The notes below the pieces were generated by a model. That model was not told where the DNA came from. It saw only the letters and a list, made by a program, of their open reading frames with translations, and ran no database searches. A program made the position numbers and the translations under genes. A stretch of DNA of 64,000 bases, taken from contig JAHEXV010000004.1 of NCBI GenBank assembly GCA_023251935.1, positions 1-64,000 on the forward strand, in the 5' to 3' direction. This DNA comes from a bacterium (GTDB lineage: Bacteria > Actinomycetota > Thermoleophilia > Solirubrobacterales > 70-9). Positions 1 through 9,495 of the stretch are shown here, in pieces. Numbering within the stretch: the first letter of the stretch is position 1; each line of letters opens with the position of its first letter.

Positions 1-56
1 TGATCAGGAGGACAGGCCGCTCTTGCACTGCGCCATAATCGCACCCCTCTACCGCG

Positions 57-485
57 ATGGATCCCGCCCTGAAACGGAAGATCCGACTGATCGTCGCCCT
101 GAGCGCCGCGGTGCTGCTCGCTGTGGCGCTGATCTACACGTCGTTCAACGCCTCCTCGGAGGCCAAGCAGCCCTCGGACATCCTCCACGCCCCGCCCGAT
201 CAGTCGTACCAGCTGACCGGGGTCGTGGTCCCGGGGTCGATCCATCGCCACGCCTCGGTGCTCGATTTCAGGATCGCCGATCGAGACGACTCGAAGGTCT
301 CGCTGCCGGTCCGCTACAGCGGCCAGGTCCCGGACCCGTTCGCTAACGGTCGCGAGGTGATCGTCAGCGGCAAGGTCGACGACGGGACCTTCGTCGCGCA
401 GCGCGACAGCCTGATCACCAAGTGCCCCTCTAAGTACGCAACCCAGGCCCAGCAGGATCCGCAGCACGTGATCATCAGCCAGTGA
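57..485 (+). CDS. ccmE: Cytochrome c maturation protein CcmE (heme chaperone), Cys-type variant
   Basis: N-terminal TM segment plus OB-fold-like CcmE pattern (VVVPGSIHR...LDFRIAD...VRYSGQVPDPFANGREVIVSGK), directly upstream of and overlapping ccmF; C-terminal KCPSKY motif. Confidence 0.85.
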   Translation: MDPALKRKIRLIVALSAAVLLAVALIYTSFNASSEAKQPSDILHAPPDQSYQLTGVVVPGSIHRHASVLDFRIADRDDSKVSLPVRYSGQVPDPFANGREVIVSGKVDDGTFVAQRDSLITKCPSKYATQAQQDPQHVIISQ

Positions 486-2677
486 CCACGCTCGGCGCCG
501 CCTGCCTCGTGCTCGCCCTCCTGGTCGCCGTCTACGGCGTCGTCGCCGCGCTCGCCGGGACGCGCGGCGAGCGACGGTTCACCGACTCGGCCCGCCGGGC
601 CACCTATGCGTTCGCGGCGCTACTGACCATCTGCGTGATCGTCATCGAGGCGGCCTTCGCGCGCACCGACCTTTCGCTCAAGGTGGTCGCCGACCACTCC
701 TCGACCACCACCCCCGGCTTCTACAAGCTGACCGCGATGTGGTCGAGCCAGGAGGGATCCCTGCTGCTTTGGGCCTGGGTCCTGTCGCTGACCTCGTCGG
801 CGGTGCTGTTCGCGACCCGCAACAAGCACCGCGAGATCGCGCCCTGGGCAACCGCCGTGCTGATGGGGCTCGGCGTCTTCTTCACCGGGTTGATGCTGTT
901 CGACGCGAACCCGTTCGCCCGTCTCGACCCGGTGCCGCCGGAGGGCGTCGGATTGACGCCGCTGCTTCGTCATCCGGCGATGGCGATCCACCCCCCGATG
1001 CTCTACTCGGGCTACGTCTTCTTCTCGATCCCGTTCGCGTTCGCGGTCGGGGCGCTTGCCACCCGCCGCCTCGACGCGAGCTGGATTCGCGCCACCCGCC
1101 GCTTCGCGCTGATCGCCTGGCTGTTGCTGGGGATCGGGGTCCTGCTCGGCGCCCGGTGGTCGTACTCGGAGCTCGGCTGGGGCGGCTACTGGGGGTGGGA
1201 CCCGGTCGAGAACGCCTCGCTGATGCCGTGGCTGACCGGAACCGCCTTCCTGCACTCGATCATGGTTCAGGAGCGGCGGGGGATGCTCAAGGTCTGGAAC
1301 GTGACCCTGATCTGCGGCACGTTCGCGCTCGCGCTGCTCGGCACCTTCCTGGTCCGCTCGGGCATCCTCGAGTCGATCCACGCCTTCGGAGCGTCCACGG
1401 TTGGCGGGCCGCTGCTTGGCCTGATCGCCGTCGTCGTGATCGGGTCGGCGTTGTTGATCGTCTCGCGGCTCGACGACCTGCGCTCCGAGAAGCGGATCGA
1501 GTCCCTGGTCTCGCGCGAGGCGATCTTCCTGGTCAACAACCTGCTCCTCGTGGGGCTCGCCGTGGTGATCTTCTGGGGCACCTTCTTCCCGCTGATCTCG
1601 GAGTTGTTCACTGGCCAGAAGGCTTCGCTGGCCGCCCCCTGGTTCGATCGCTACACGACCCCCTTGGCGATCCTGCTCGTCCTGTTCACCGGGATCGGGC
1701 CGCTGTTCGCCTGGCGGCGGGTCAGCCTCGGCGCGGCGAAGCGGCTGCTGGCGCGCCCGGCGCTGGTCGGCGTGGCGGCCGCCGCCGTCCTGCTCGTCTT
1801 CACGGACGCGGGATCGAGGCCACTGGCGCTTCTCCTGTTCGCCCTCGCCGCCTTCACCCTGGCCGCGCTGGTGCAGGAGTTCGCGCGCGGTGCCGCCGCC
1901 TACCGGTCGCTCGCCGGGGGCTCCTACCCGCAGGCGCTGCTCGCCCTGTTCGCGCGCAACCGCCGCCGCTACGGCGGCTACGTGGTCCATGCGGGCCTGG
2001 CCGTGCTGCTGATCGCCGTCGCGGCCTCGTCGAGCTTCCAGACCAGCCGCGACCTGCGCCTGCGCCCCGGCCAGTCGGCGACCGTGGACGACTACACGGT
2101 CACCTACGTGAGGCCGACCGCCGAGATCAGCCCCGTCGAGCAGCGCCTCACGTTCGGGTCGGTGCTCGCGGTGACCAAGGGGGGAAAGCCGTACGCGACC
2201 CTGACCCCGTCGCGCAACTACTACGCCGGGACGGGCGGCCAGACCGGCGGCGGGCCGGTGCGGAGCTTCTTCGAGGGCGAGGCGACCAGCGAGGTGGGCC
2301 GAAAGACGACGATCGGGGGCGACCTGTGGACCGCGATGCAGCCCGACCTCACCCCGCTCGACCCGATCATCAACGGCGCCGACCGCCGCCTGGAGAAGCT
2401 CGCCAAGGGCGTCTCGCCGACCAACGTCAAGGCCGGTCAGGCGCTCGGCTATCTCCAGGGGCTCGCCGTGCGGACGATCGAGAGGCGATACCTGGCTCAA
2501 ACGCCACCGGCGCAGTTCCGGGTCAACGTCAATCCGCTGGTCAGCTGGATCTGGCTGGGCGGCGCGATCGCGGTGATCGGCGGCCTGGTCGCGATCTGGC
2601 CCGCCCCGGCGGCCAAACGACGGCGCGTCTCCGACGTCTATGCGGCGCGTTTGGCGCGTGAGCTGGAGCGGGCCTGA
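482..2677 (+). CDS. ccmF: Heme lyase CcmF/NrfE family, cytochrome c biogenesis
   Basis: Multi-TM protein with WSSQEGSLLLWAWVLS and WGGYWGWDPVENASLMPWLTGTAFLHS signatures of CcmF. Confidence 0.95.
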   Translation: MTTLGAACLVLALLVAVYGVVAALAGTRGERRFTDSARRATYAFAALLTICVIVIEAAFARTDLSLKVVADHSSTTTPGFYKLTAMWSSQEGSLLLWAWVLSLTSSAVLFATRNKHREIAPWATAVLMGLGVFFTGLMLFDANPFARLDPVPPEGVGLTPLLRHPAMAIHPPMLYSGYVFFSIPFAFAVGALATRRLDASWIRATRRFALIAWLLLGIGVLLGARWSYSELGWGGYWGWDPVENASLMPWLTGTAFLHSIMVQERRGMLKVWNVTLICGTFALALLGTFLVRSGILESIHAFGASTVGGPLLGLIAVVVIGSALLIVSRLDDLRSEKRIESLVSREAIFLVNNLLLVGLAVVIFWGTFFPLISELFTGQKASLAAPWFDRYTTPLAILLVLFTGIGPLFAWRRVSLGAAKRLLARPALVGVAAAAVLLVFTDAGSRPLALLLFALAAFTLAALVQEFARGAAAYRSLAGGSYPQALLALFARNRRRYGGYVVHAGLAVLLIAVAASSSFQTSRDLRLRPGQSATVDDYTVTYVRPTAEISPVEQRLTFGSVLAVTKGGKPYATLTPSRNYYAGTGGQTGGGPVRSFFEGEATSEVGRKTTIGGDLWTAMQPDLTPLDPIINGADRRLEKLAKGVSPTNVKAGQALGYLQGLAVRTIERRYLAQTPPAQFRVNVNPLVSWIWLGGAIAVIGGLVAIWPAPAAKRRRVSDVYAARLARELERA

Positions 2678-2710
2678 GGCTTCGGCGCAGGCGCGGATCG
2701 ACCCCAGCTC

Positions 2711-3025
2711 TTGGCCGTGGAGATCGCTCTCGCGCTGCTGATCGTCGTCATCGTCGCCTGGTTCGTGACCGCTCCACTGCGCCGAGCCGGGGGCCCGGCC
2801 GGGGGGGCCGAGGCGCTGATCGAGGACCCGGCGATCGCCGACCTCGAGGCGCGCAAGGAAGCCAAGTACCGCGAGATCCGCGATGCCGAGCTCGACCGCG
2901 AGCAGGGAAAGCTCTCAAAGGCGGACTGGCGGCGCCAGGACTCCGAGCTTCGCCGCGAGGCGATCGAGATCCTCAAGGCCCTGGATCGAGCTCGCCGGGA
3001 GGCGCCGAATCCGCCGCCGAGGTGA
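2711..3025 (+). CDS. Small membrane-anchored coiled protein, possibly CcmI/CcmH-like
   Basis: One N-terminal TM then charged helix (ARKEAKYREIRDAELDREQGKLSKADW); located after ccmF; TTG start predicted. Confidence 0.5.
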   Translation: MAVEIALALLIVVIVAWFVTAPLRRAGGPAGGAEALIEDPAIADLEARKEAKYREIRDAELDREQGKLSKADWRRQDSELRREAIEILKALDRARREAPNPPPR

Positions 3026-3104
3026 CGCCGGCGTTCTCATCGTCCTTTCATCGGCGATCCGTAAAGAGGAGGGGGAGGGAGCCCTCAGCCACACGGAGGC
3101 ACAG

Positions 3105-3908
3105 ATGATCGAACCATCGAGGTGGGTCGAGCCCTTGGGTCGGACCTTCCCGAGGATGACCGCACTGGCGACCGGGCTGGCGCTGCTCGCCGGCGTCGCC
3201 AGCGGCTGCGGGTCCTCGGGCAGCTCGAGCACCACGCTGCCGGCCTCGGAGCCGGCCTCGACCTTGGCGCCGATTCACGGCAAGTACTCGCCGACCATCG
3301 ATCCGGCGAACTTCGTCTCGACGATCGACAACCGCTACTGGCCCTTGAAGCCGGGCACGGCCTACCACTACAAGGGCGTCCGCGGAACGACGCCCCAGCG
3401 AGACGACGAGATCGTCACCCATCAAACGAAGCAGATCCTGGGGATCACATGCACGGTGGTCCGGGACACCGTTTCCCAACACGGAAACCCGGTCGAGCGG
3501 ACCTTCGACTACTACGCGCAGGACCAGCAGGGCAACGTCTGGTACATGGGCGAGAAGTCCCTGGAGAAGCAGCACGGCCGCTTCGTCACGGCGAGCGACT
3601 CGTGGCAGTCGGGGGTCAAGGGAGGCCAGCCGGGCATCATCATGCCGGCCAACCCCCAACCGGGCGACAAGTACCGCCAGGAGTACTACCCACCCGGCAA
3701 GGCACTCGACGAGGCGCACGTCCTGAAGACGAACGGGAAGGTGAAGGTGCCGTCCGGCTCATACCAGCACGTCCTGGTGACCAGCGAGTTCAGTCCGCTG
3801 GAGCCGCAGACCGAGCAGAAGTACTACGTGGCCGGGCTCGGAGAGGCCGCCGAGCGGGTGGTCAAGGGACACCACGAGGAATTCCAGCTCGTCAGCGCGA
3901 CGCACTGA
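3105..3908 (+). CDS. Hypothetical secreted lipoprotein
   Basis: Lipobox-like LLAGVASGCGSSGSSS; ATG at 3105 preferred over the longer ORF. Confidence 0.6.
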   Translation: MIEPSRWVEPLGRTFPRMTALATGLALLAGVASGCGSSGSSSTTLPASEPASTLAPIHGKYSPTIDPANFVSTIDNRYWPLKPGTAYHYKGVRGTTPQRDDEIVTHQTKQILGITCTVVRDTVSQHGNPVERTFDYYAQDQQGNVWYMGEKSLEKQHGRFVTASDSWQSGVKGGQPGIIMPANPQPGDKYRQEYYPPGKALDEAHVLKTNGKVKVPSGSYQHVLVTSEFSPLEPQTEQKYYVAGLGEAAERVVKGHHEEFQLVSATH

Positions 3909-3976
3909 GGCGATCGGGCGCGGGCGGTCGCCGCGGCGCCCGCCCGTAGCCCGCCGCTTCCCTAGACTCCCGGGCG

Positions 3977-4201
3977 ATGGCGACGGTGCTGGGCGTAATC
4001 CAAGTGATCATCTCGGTGGTCCTGATCTTCCTCGTCCTCCTCCACTCGGGCAAGGACGCTGGTCTCTCCGGCGCGTTCGGGATCGGCCAGACCGGCAGCT
4101 CCTTCGGCGGCGGCTCGCTGGTCGAGCGAAACCTGGATCGCTGGACGGTCTTCTTCGCGATCCTGTTCGCCCTCAACACGATCGTCCTGCTGAAGATCTG
4201 A
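3977..4201 (+). CDS. secG: Preprotein translocase subunit SecG
   Basis: 74 aa, two TM, LHSGKDAGLSGAFGIGQTGSSFGGGSLVERNLDRWTVFFAILFALNTIVL. Confidence 0.93.
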   Translation: MATVLGVIQVIISVVLIFLVLLHSGKDAGLSGAFGIGQTGSSFGGGSLVERNLDRWTVFFAILFALNTIVLLKI

Positions 4202-4272
4202 CCCGCGGACGCCCGCGCTCGCGATTCCGGGTGCGCGGGCTTGGGCTCGGGCGAGCGATATAGGCTGGGCAC

Positions 4273-5064
4273 GTGAGGGGGATCAGGTGCCGGGTGGCGG
4301 CGTGGCTGCTCCTGTCCGCGCTGGCGGCTACGACCGTCGCCCTCGCCGGGTGCGGCGGATCCTCGGGCGGGGATTCCTCGATCCCGGAGCCGCAGCAGCC
4401 GATCGCCGAGCGGATCCCGCCCTTCGAGCGGGCCGCCGCGGGGCTGGATTGCGAGGACGCCCTGAAGGTCGTGCACCCGGTGCTGCTTACCCAACCAGAG
4501 CGCGGCGCGAGCAAGCAAAACTGCGACGCGGCCGTCTCCACGCTCCGCAGCGTCCGGGGCTTCAGGTCGGCCGACAGCCAGGAATTCGGCACGGCGGCGG
4601 TCGTGGACGGCGAGGCGAACGGCCACGTGGTCAGCCTGATCTGGGCGCTCGACGATCAGGGCGAGTTCAAATGGATCGGGGGCACCCACTCACGGCCCGA
4701 GGTGGGGACCGAGCCGCCCGACTCCGTGGAGTACGAGAAGGGCGCCACCGCGTTCATCGAAGCGCTGCGGGCCGACGACTGCGAGGCGGCCTTCGAAACG
4801 ATTGCGCCGCATACCCGCCTCGCCTACGGAGGGCAGCAGGAGTTCTGTGACAAGTTCGAGGACACCTTCACCGCCACGCCAGAGGGCTTCGGATCCCGAC
4901 TTCAAGCCGATCCCGACGCCGAGCTCGTGCCTCTCGGCGGGACCCGAGACGAGGCGTTCTACGGCGTGGCGACCGCGCCGGCCGGGTACAGGACGGTGAT
5001 CACCAACGGCTCCCACGGGGGCGAGCAATCAACCGTCTATGACGTGATCCCCGCCGAGCGCTGA
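4273..5064 (+). CDS. Hypothetical lipoprotein
   Basis: GTG start, signal peptide with lipobox ATTVALAGCGGSSGG; no family recognised. Confidence 0.55.
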   Translation: MRGIRCRVAAWLLLSALAATTVALAGCGGSSGGDSSIPEPQQPIAERIPPFERAAAGLDCEDALKVVHPVLLTQPERGASKQNCDAAVSTLRSVRGFRSADSQEFGTAAVVDGEANGHVVSLIWALDDQGEFKWIGGTHSRPEVGTEPPDSVEYEKGATAFIEALRADDCEAAFETIAPHTRLAYGGQQEFCDKFEDTFTATPEGFGSRLQADPDAELVPLGGTRDEAFYGVATAPAGYRTVITNGSHGGEQSTVYDVIPAER

Positions 5065-5155
5065 TACTGCGCTTGATGTCGCAGGGGAACGTCGAGATCG
5101 TGCGGACCTTGGCGGAGGGATTTCAGCATCGCCAGCATGAGCAGGCGTTCTTGGA

Positions 5156-6661
5156 CTAGGTCGGGTCGTCCGGGTCTCCCGGGTGCGCTTTGAGGTAGCG
5201 GCGCTCCTGTGGAGAAATCCGGGAATGGGTCATCTTTGCCCTTCGGAGTACGGCACGCTTGAAGTCGAACGACTCCGCGTAGTCATAGGCATTCGCGTCG
5301 CGCACTGACAGCGGCTTCAACCCGAAGACGTGCTCGGTGAAGGCGAGCATCGAGGCGAAGCTGGCATTCCGCGAGTCGGTGTAGTGGGGTTTGGCGTATG
5401 GGCTTATGAGCACCATGGGCGCCCGGATGCCCCACCCCTTGATCGGCGGCGGAACGTGGTCGTAGAAGCAGCCGCAGTCGTCGTAGGTGATGAAGATGGC
5501 CGTTTTTGGCCAGTCCGGGCTACCTTGGATCGCGCCAACAACGCTGCCGATCCAGTTATCGCCCTGCAGCATCGAATCGAAGTTGTGCTGGGAGTTGGCC
5601 CCTTCCGGGAGGACGATGCTGAAGCTCGGCAGCTTGCCTCTCTGGGCGTCGTCGATAACCCGCTCGCTCGGCACCATTTTGTGGCGCTGTTTGTACAAGC
5701 ATTCAGCAAAAGTCGGGCAGATCGCCCATCCATACGACCCGACCCCGGGACCGGTGGAAGCGTAGAGCTTCCAGGTTCGATGGGCATGGTTCAGTCGGTC
5801 CATGATCGTCGGGACATACTTGACTGGTGTCGGCCGGTAAGCGCCCCCGTATGGGTAGAGCGTGGGGTCGAGCGAGAAGTGGGGGACGCAGCTCGGCACC
5901 AGCTGCACGTCCGCCGTCGGGCTTGCCCGCCAGGCTGCGTCCCGGTTGCTGTCACATCCCCAACCGGGAAGATCGCCCGATGAGCTGGTTTTCACTGGAA
6001 GCGAACCAGTGAAACCATCGAGCTGTCCAGCGACCAGTTCGAGATGGGCACCCCAACTCGCGATTGGGTCCATCGAGAAGGTTCGGTCACTGATCACGAA
6101 CCGGCGGGCTAAGGCCGCCAGATTCGGAATCTGGCTCGGGTAGTACTGCGTGTAGCACGCGTAGCCCTTCGACTCAGTACAGGCCGGGATGTTGGCAAAC
6201 CCATTCATCATCCCGCCGTTCATGGCCGCCTTCTGGGTATTCAGATCATGGTTTATGGGCAGCACGATGTCGTCGGCCTTGCTCAGGGTTATCCCGTCTC
6301 CCGAGGGAAGAAATCCATGAGTGGCACCGTCACAGCGACGATAGACCACACAGAGCCTGCCGAGCGCGTTGTCGAACGAGTGATTCTCCTGGTAGATGAT
6401 GACGACGTGTTTGATCGGAGTCGGAGGCGCGATGCCCGGCTCGGCGGAGGTGGCCGTGGGCTCGACGCTGCCGAATAGGCTTGCCAGGCCCGCCGCCAAG
6501 GCAATGGCCGCCCAGGGCAAGCCGTGTACTAGTCGGGTGGTCAGCCTCACGTCATTGGCGGCGCTTCCAGCCGCCTTCAACCCTGCGCTGTCCAGTGCTG
6601 AGTCAAGTCGACCTAGGTTGCGCAAGCCAACGAGCTTGCGGCGCATCGCGGTGACTCCCAC
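5156..6661 (-). CDS. Phosphoesterase family protein (phospholipase C / acid phosphatase-like), secreted
   Basis: KHVVIIYQENHSFDN, FITYDDCGCFYDHVPPP, GIRAPMVLISPYAK motifs of the phosphoesterase (PLC-like) family. Confidence 0.85.
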   Translation of the reverse strand: MGVTAMRRKLVGLRNLGRLDSALDSAGLKAAGSAANDVRLTTRLVHGLPWAAIALAAGLASLFGSVEPTATSAEPGIAPPTPIKHVVIIYQENHSFDNALGRLCVVYRRCDGATHGFLPSGDGITLSKADDIVLPINHDLNTQKAAMNGGMMNGFANIPACTESKGYACYTQYYPSQIPNLAALARRFVISDRTFSMDPIASWGAHLELVAGQLDGFTGSLPVKTSSSGDLPGWGCDSNRDAAWRASPTADVQLVPSCVPHFSLDPTLYPYGGAYRPTPVKYVPTIMDRLNHAHRTWKLYASTGPGVGSYGWAICPTFAECLYKQRHKMVPSERVIDDAQRGKLPSFSIVLPEGANSQHNFDSMLQGDNWIGSVVGAIQGSPDWPKTAIFITYDDCGCFYDHVPPPIKGWGIRAPMVLISPYAKPHYTDSRNASFASMLAFTEHVFGLKPLSVRDANAYDYAESFDFKRAVLRRAKMTHSRISPQERRYLKAHPGDPDDPT

Positions 6662-6902
6662 GGCAAGACCCTAGTCGAGGGGCTCCTACCTCCATCCGCA
6701 GCACAGGGATCGGCAGCGGGTAGAACAGCGGGGTAGAAGAGTGCGCGGGTCTCCGTTGGAGCCCGTTTTCAAGATCCAGCCCCCCTCCCCCGGCCGTTCG
6801 CCGAGGAAACGGAACCCGTTTGGAACCACTGCCCGGGACCCCGCCTCGGCGTAGGTCGTGCTCGACCGGCGGGAACCCGACGGTTAGCAGGGGGTCCGTC
6901 TA

Positions 6903-6961
6903 TGCGCCTGAGAGGAGTCGAACCTCCGCGAACCTTGCGGTCCACAAGGCCCTCAACCTTG
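6903..6961 (-). repeat. Partial copy of the tRNA-Leu 3' part (59 nt, 1 mismatch to 8392-8450)
   Basis: tgcgcctgagaggagtcgaacctcc[g/a]cgaaccttgcggtccacaaggccctcaaccttg occurs at both 6903 and 8392; this copy lacks the 5' acceptor and D arm. Confidence 0.9.
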
Positions 6962-7139
6962 TTGCAGCGGGTCATCTGAGGTGCTATCGGGCTCTGTAGA
7001 GCCATTTCAGATCGGCTCAGTTCGCTCACTTTCGCTCAATTTGGGGCCACGAACCCGCTTCGTCGGGCATTCATCGTCATTTCATGTCGTCCTGCCTAGG
7101 GTCGGGCCCTCGATTGGCCCAGACCGGAGGAGGTTGGAG

Positions 7140-8210
7140 ATGACCACCGCAAAGCGCGTCTGCCTGAGTCTCGCTTTGGCAGCGCTGATCGCCCTCGCCG
7201 GCAGCGCCGTGACCCTGGCCTCGGGGCCCGCCTCGGCCGCCGGCCACGAGGACAACCACGCGGACGACGACGTTTCTCTGTACGTCAGCAGCGGCGACAC
7301 GAACAGCGTCCTGGCGTACGACGGCGAAACCGGCGCCTTCCAGCGCACGTTCGCCCGTGGTGGCGGCCTCACGGAACCCGAGGGCATCGCCTTCGGTCCC
7401 GACGGCAACTTCTACGTCAGCAGCCGCAGCGATCAAGTGCTTCGTTACGACGGCGAGACGGGCAAGTTCATCGATGTCTTCGCCAGCGGCCACGGCCTGG
7501 TCGATCCAGCCGGCATCGCCTTCGGCCCTCGCTGCTCGGGAGCCGGCCACAAGAGGTGCCGGTCTCATCGCCGCGGCGGACGAGGCAAGGACCTCTTCGT
7601 CGCCTCGGGCCTCACCGACGACGGCCGCGGCAACCAGATCCTTCGCTTCGACGGCAAGACCGGCGCCTTCGAGGCCGTCGTCGACCCTGCCAACAAGGCC
7701 GGGCTCGACGACCCCGAAGCGATGGTCTTCCGACGGGGCCTGCTCTATGTCACGAGCACTCCGGAAAATTCACCCAGCGAGGTCCTGGTCTACAACCCAG
7801 CGAACAATTCTTTCGTCAAGAAGTTCGTCCCTGCAGCGAGCAGCCACATCCTGGATGCGAGCGGCATGGTCTTTGGCCCCAAGGGCGACTTGTTCCTCAG
7901 CAGCGCCGCGACGAGCGAGGTCAAGCGCTACGACGGCACAACCGGTGCCTTCAAAGGCGTCTTCATCCCCGCCGGCCTCGGCGGCCTCAATGAGGCCGAG
8001 GGCATGACGTACGGCCCGAACGGCAACCTCTTCGTCGCAAGCGAGCTGGGCAACGCGGTGCTGGAGTACAACCGCACCACCGGCGCATTCGTCCGTGACT
8101 TCGTCGCCGCGGACAGCGGCGGCCTAGGGGAGCCGACGTTCATCATCTTCGGACCCTCTCCAGGGGAACGCCCGGGTGAGCACGGAGGAGGCCATTCGCT
8201 CCGAGGCTAA
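7140..8210 (+). CDS. Secreted NHL/SMP-30-like beta-propeller repeat protein
   Basis: Signal peptide then about 6 repeats of the type LYVSS...VLxYDGxTGAFxxxF...GLxxPxGIAFGPDGN. Confidence 0.8.
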   Translation: MTTAKRVCLSLALAALIALAGSAVTLASGPASAAGHEDNHADDDVSLYVSSGDTNSVLAYDGETGAFQRTFARGGGLTEPEGIAFGPDGNFYVSSRSDQVLRYDGETGKFIDVFASGHGLVDPAGIAFGPRCSGAGHKRCRSHRRGGRGKDLFVASGLTDDGRGNQILRFDGKTGAFEAVVDPANKAGLDDPEAMVFRRGLLYVTSTPENSPSEVLVYNPANNSFVKKFVPAASSHILDASGMVFGPKGDLFLSSAATSEVKRYDGTTGAFKGVFIPAGLGGLNEAEGMTYGPNGNLFVASELGNAVLEYNRTTGAFVRDFVAADSGGLGEPTFIIFGPSPGERPGEHGGGHSLRG

Positions 8211-8391
8211 GCGGCCCGGTTGGCAGGTAGCCCAGGTCATGGAGGATCTGGGCTACTCGGCGAAAGGTCTGAAACGACCTGGGATCCAGCTTGCGCTTTC
8301 CGGGCTGGACGTAAGACGGCGCCGACCCGCACGGGTTCATGGGTCGGTCGTGAACGGCAAGGGCCAGCTTCGGGGACCTGGCCTCGACTAG
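8176..8391 (+). CDS. Small ORF of unknown function
   Basis: 71 aa, GTG start, abuts the tRNA-Leu 3' end; no family recognised and may be spurious. Confidence 0.2.
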   Translation: MSTEEAIRSEAKRPGWQVAQVMEDLGYSAKGLKRPGIQLALSGLDVRRRRPARVHGSVVNGKGQLRGPGLD

Positions 8392-8477
<86 letters not shown>

Positions 8478-8544
8478 CCGTGAGGACCCGATTCTAGACT
8501 GGGGGCCGAACCCCTTGCTTCCGTCCGCGAGAGGGGTTAGTCTA

Positions 8545-8558
8545 CGAACATGTGTTCC
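8545..8558 (+). promoter_or_regulatory. LexA (SOS) box upstream of lexA
   Basis: cGAACATGTGTTCc matches the Gram-positive/actinobacterial SOS consensus CGAAC-N4-GTTCG. Confidence 0.85.
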
Positions 8559-8609
8559 CGTGAGATGGTCGACCGGCGAGCTTCGATCCGAGCCCAGGGG
8601 CGTTAGAGC

Positions 8610-9212
8610 GTGGACCTGACCAAGCGCCAGAAGGAGATCTTCGACTACATCCGCCGCTACGCCTCCCGGTACGGCTACCCGCCGACCGTCAGGGAGATCG
8701 GCAAGGCGGTCGGGCTGCACTCGTCCTCGACGGTCCACGCCCACCTGTCGAACCTGGAGAAGGTTGGGCTGCTGCGTCGCGATCCCACCAAGCCGCGGGC
8801 GATCGAGCTCCTGGTCGATCGGGCGAAGCGGGCGATGGGCCGCTCGGGCCTGCCCCTGGTCGGCCAGGTGGCCGCCGGCGAGCCGTTGCTGGCCGAGGAG
8901 AACATCGAGGAGTACCTCGAGGTGCCGGCGGCGATCGGAGGCGCCGACGGGGACTACGTCCTGCAGGTCAAGGGCGACTCGATGAAGGACGCCGGGATCC
9001 TCGAGGGCGACTACGTGGTCGTGCAGCAGACGGACGACGCGACCAACGGCGCGATCGTCGTCGCCATGATCGAGGACGAGGCGACCGTGAAGCGCTTCTA
9101 TCGCGAGAAGGACCGGGTGCGACTGCAGCCCGCCAACAAGGCGTACAAGCCGATCCGCACCCGCGATGCGCAGGTGCTCGGGCGCGTGGTCGGAGTCTTC
9201 AGGAGCATGTGA
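8610..9212 (+). CDS. lexA: LexA repressor
   Basis: LTKRQKEIFDYIRRYASRYGYPPTVREIGKAVGLHSSSTVHAHL; cleavage region VGQVAAGEPL; S24 motif KGDSMKDAGILEGDYV. Confidence 0.97.
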   Translation: MDLTKRQKEIFDYIRRYASRYGYPPTVREIGKAVGLHSSSTVHAHLSNLEKVGLLRRDPTKPRAIELLVDRAKRAMGRSGLPLVGQVAAGEPLLAEENIEEYLEVPAAIGGADGDYVLQVKGDSMKDAGILEGDYVVVQQTDDATNGAIVVAMIEDEATVKRFYREKDRVRLQPANKAYKPIRTRDAQVLGRVVGVFRSM

Positions 9213-9213
9213 C

Positions 9214-9432
9214 GTGGCCGCGGTCGCGACCAGCGAGCCGGCCCTCGCCGAGCCACCGACGGCCAAGGCTCCGGCGCCGAGGCTGTTCGAGCCCGGTGGC
9301 ACGACGCTCGAGGACCTGGTCCTCGGGGTGTGGGACGAGCTGGTGGCGGAAGGACGGGCCGAGTGCCCGGTCTGCGGCGGCTGGATCGCTCCCTCCGCGG
9401 GGTGTGAGTCCTGTGGGGCTGAGCTGAGCTGA
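9214..9432 (+). CDS. Small zinc-ribbon-like protein
   Basis: GTG start; C-terminal CPVCGGWIAPSAGCESCGAELS. Confidence 0.6.
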   Translation: MAAVATSEPALAEPPTAKAPAPRLFEPGGTTLEDLVLGVWDELVAEGRAECPVCGGWIAPSAGCESCGAELS

Positions 9433-9495
9433 GCGGTTCGCGGCTCCGCGGAGCCGCGGCTTGACCCGACGCACGAACGCATATACGTTCGCCGG

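Noticed and set aside
620-2500. 626-aa minus-strand ORF antisense to ccmF
   Set aside because: Low-complexity Arg/Gly/Asp/Gln-rich shadow translation of a strong CcmF gene; typical high-GC antisense ORF.
4211-4240. GC hairpin after secG as a terminator
   Set aside because: 8-bp stem with a 14-nt loop and no T-tract; not distinguishable from background at this GC content.
6769-7029. 86-aa minus ORF containing VDRKVRGGSTPLRRI, and its relatives at 8237 and 8143
   Set aside because: The shared peptide is just the translated tRNA-Leu repeat, not a protein domain.
9440-9457. GCGGCTCCGCGGAGCCGC palindrome after the zinc-ribbon gene
   Set aside because: Could be a hairpin terminator, but it has no T-tract and GC palindromes are frequent here; not called.
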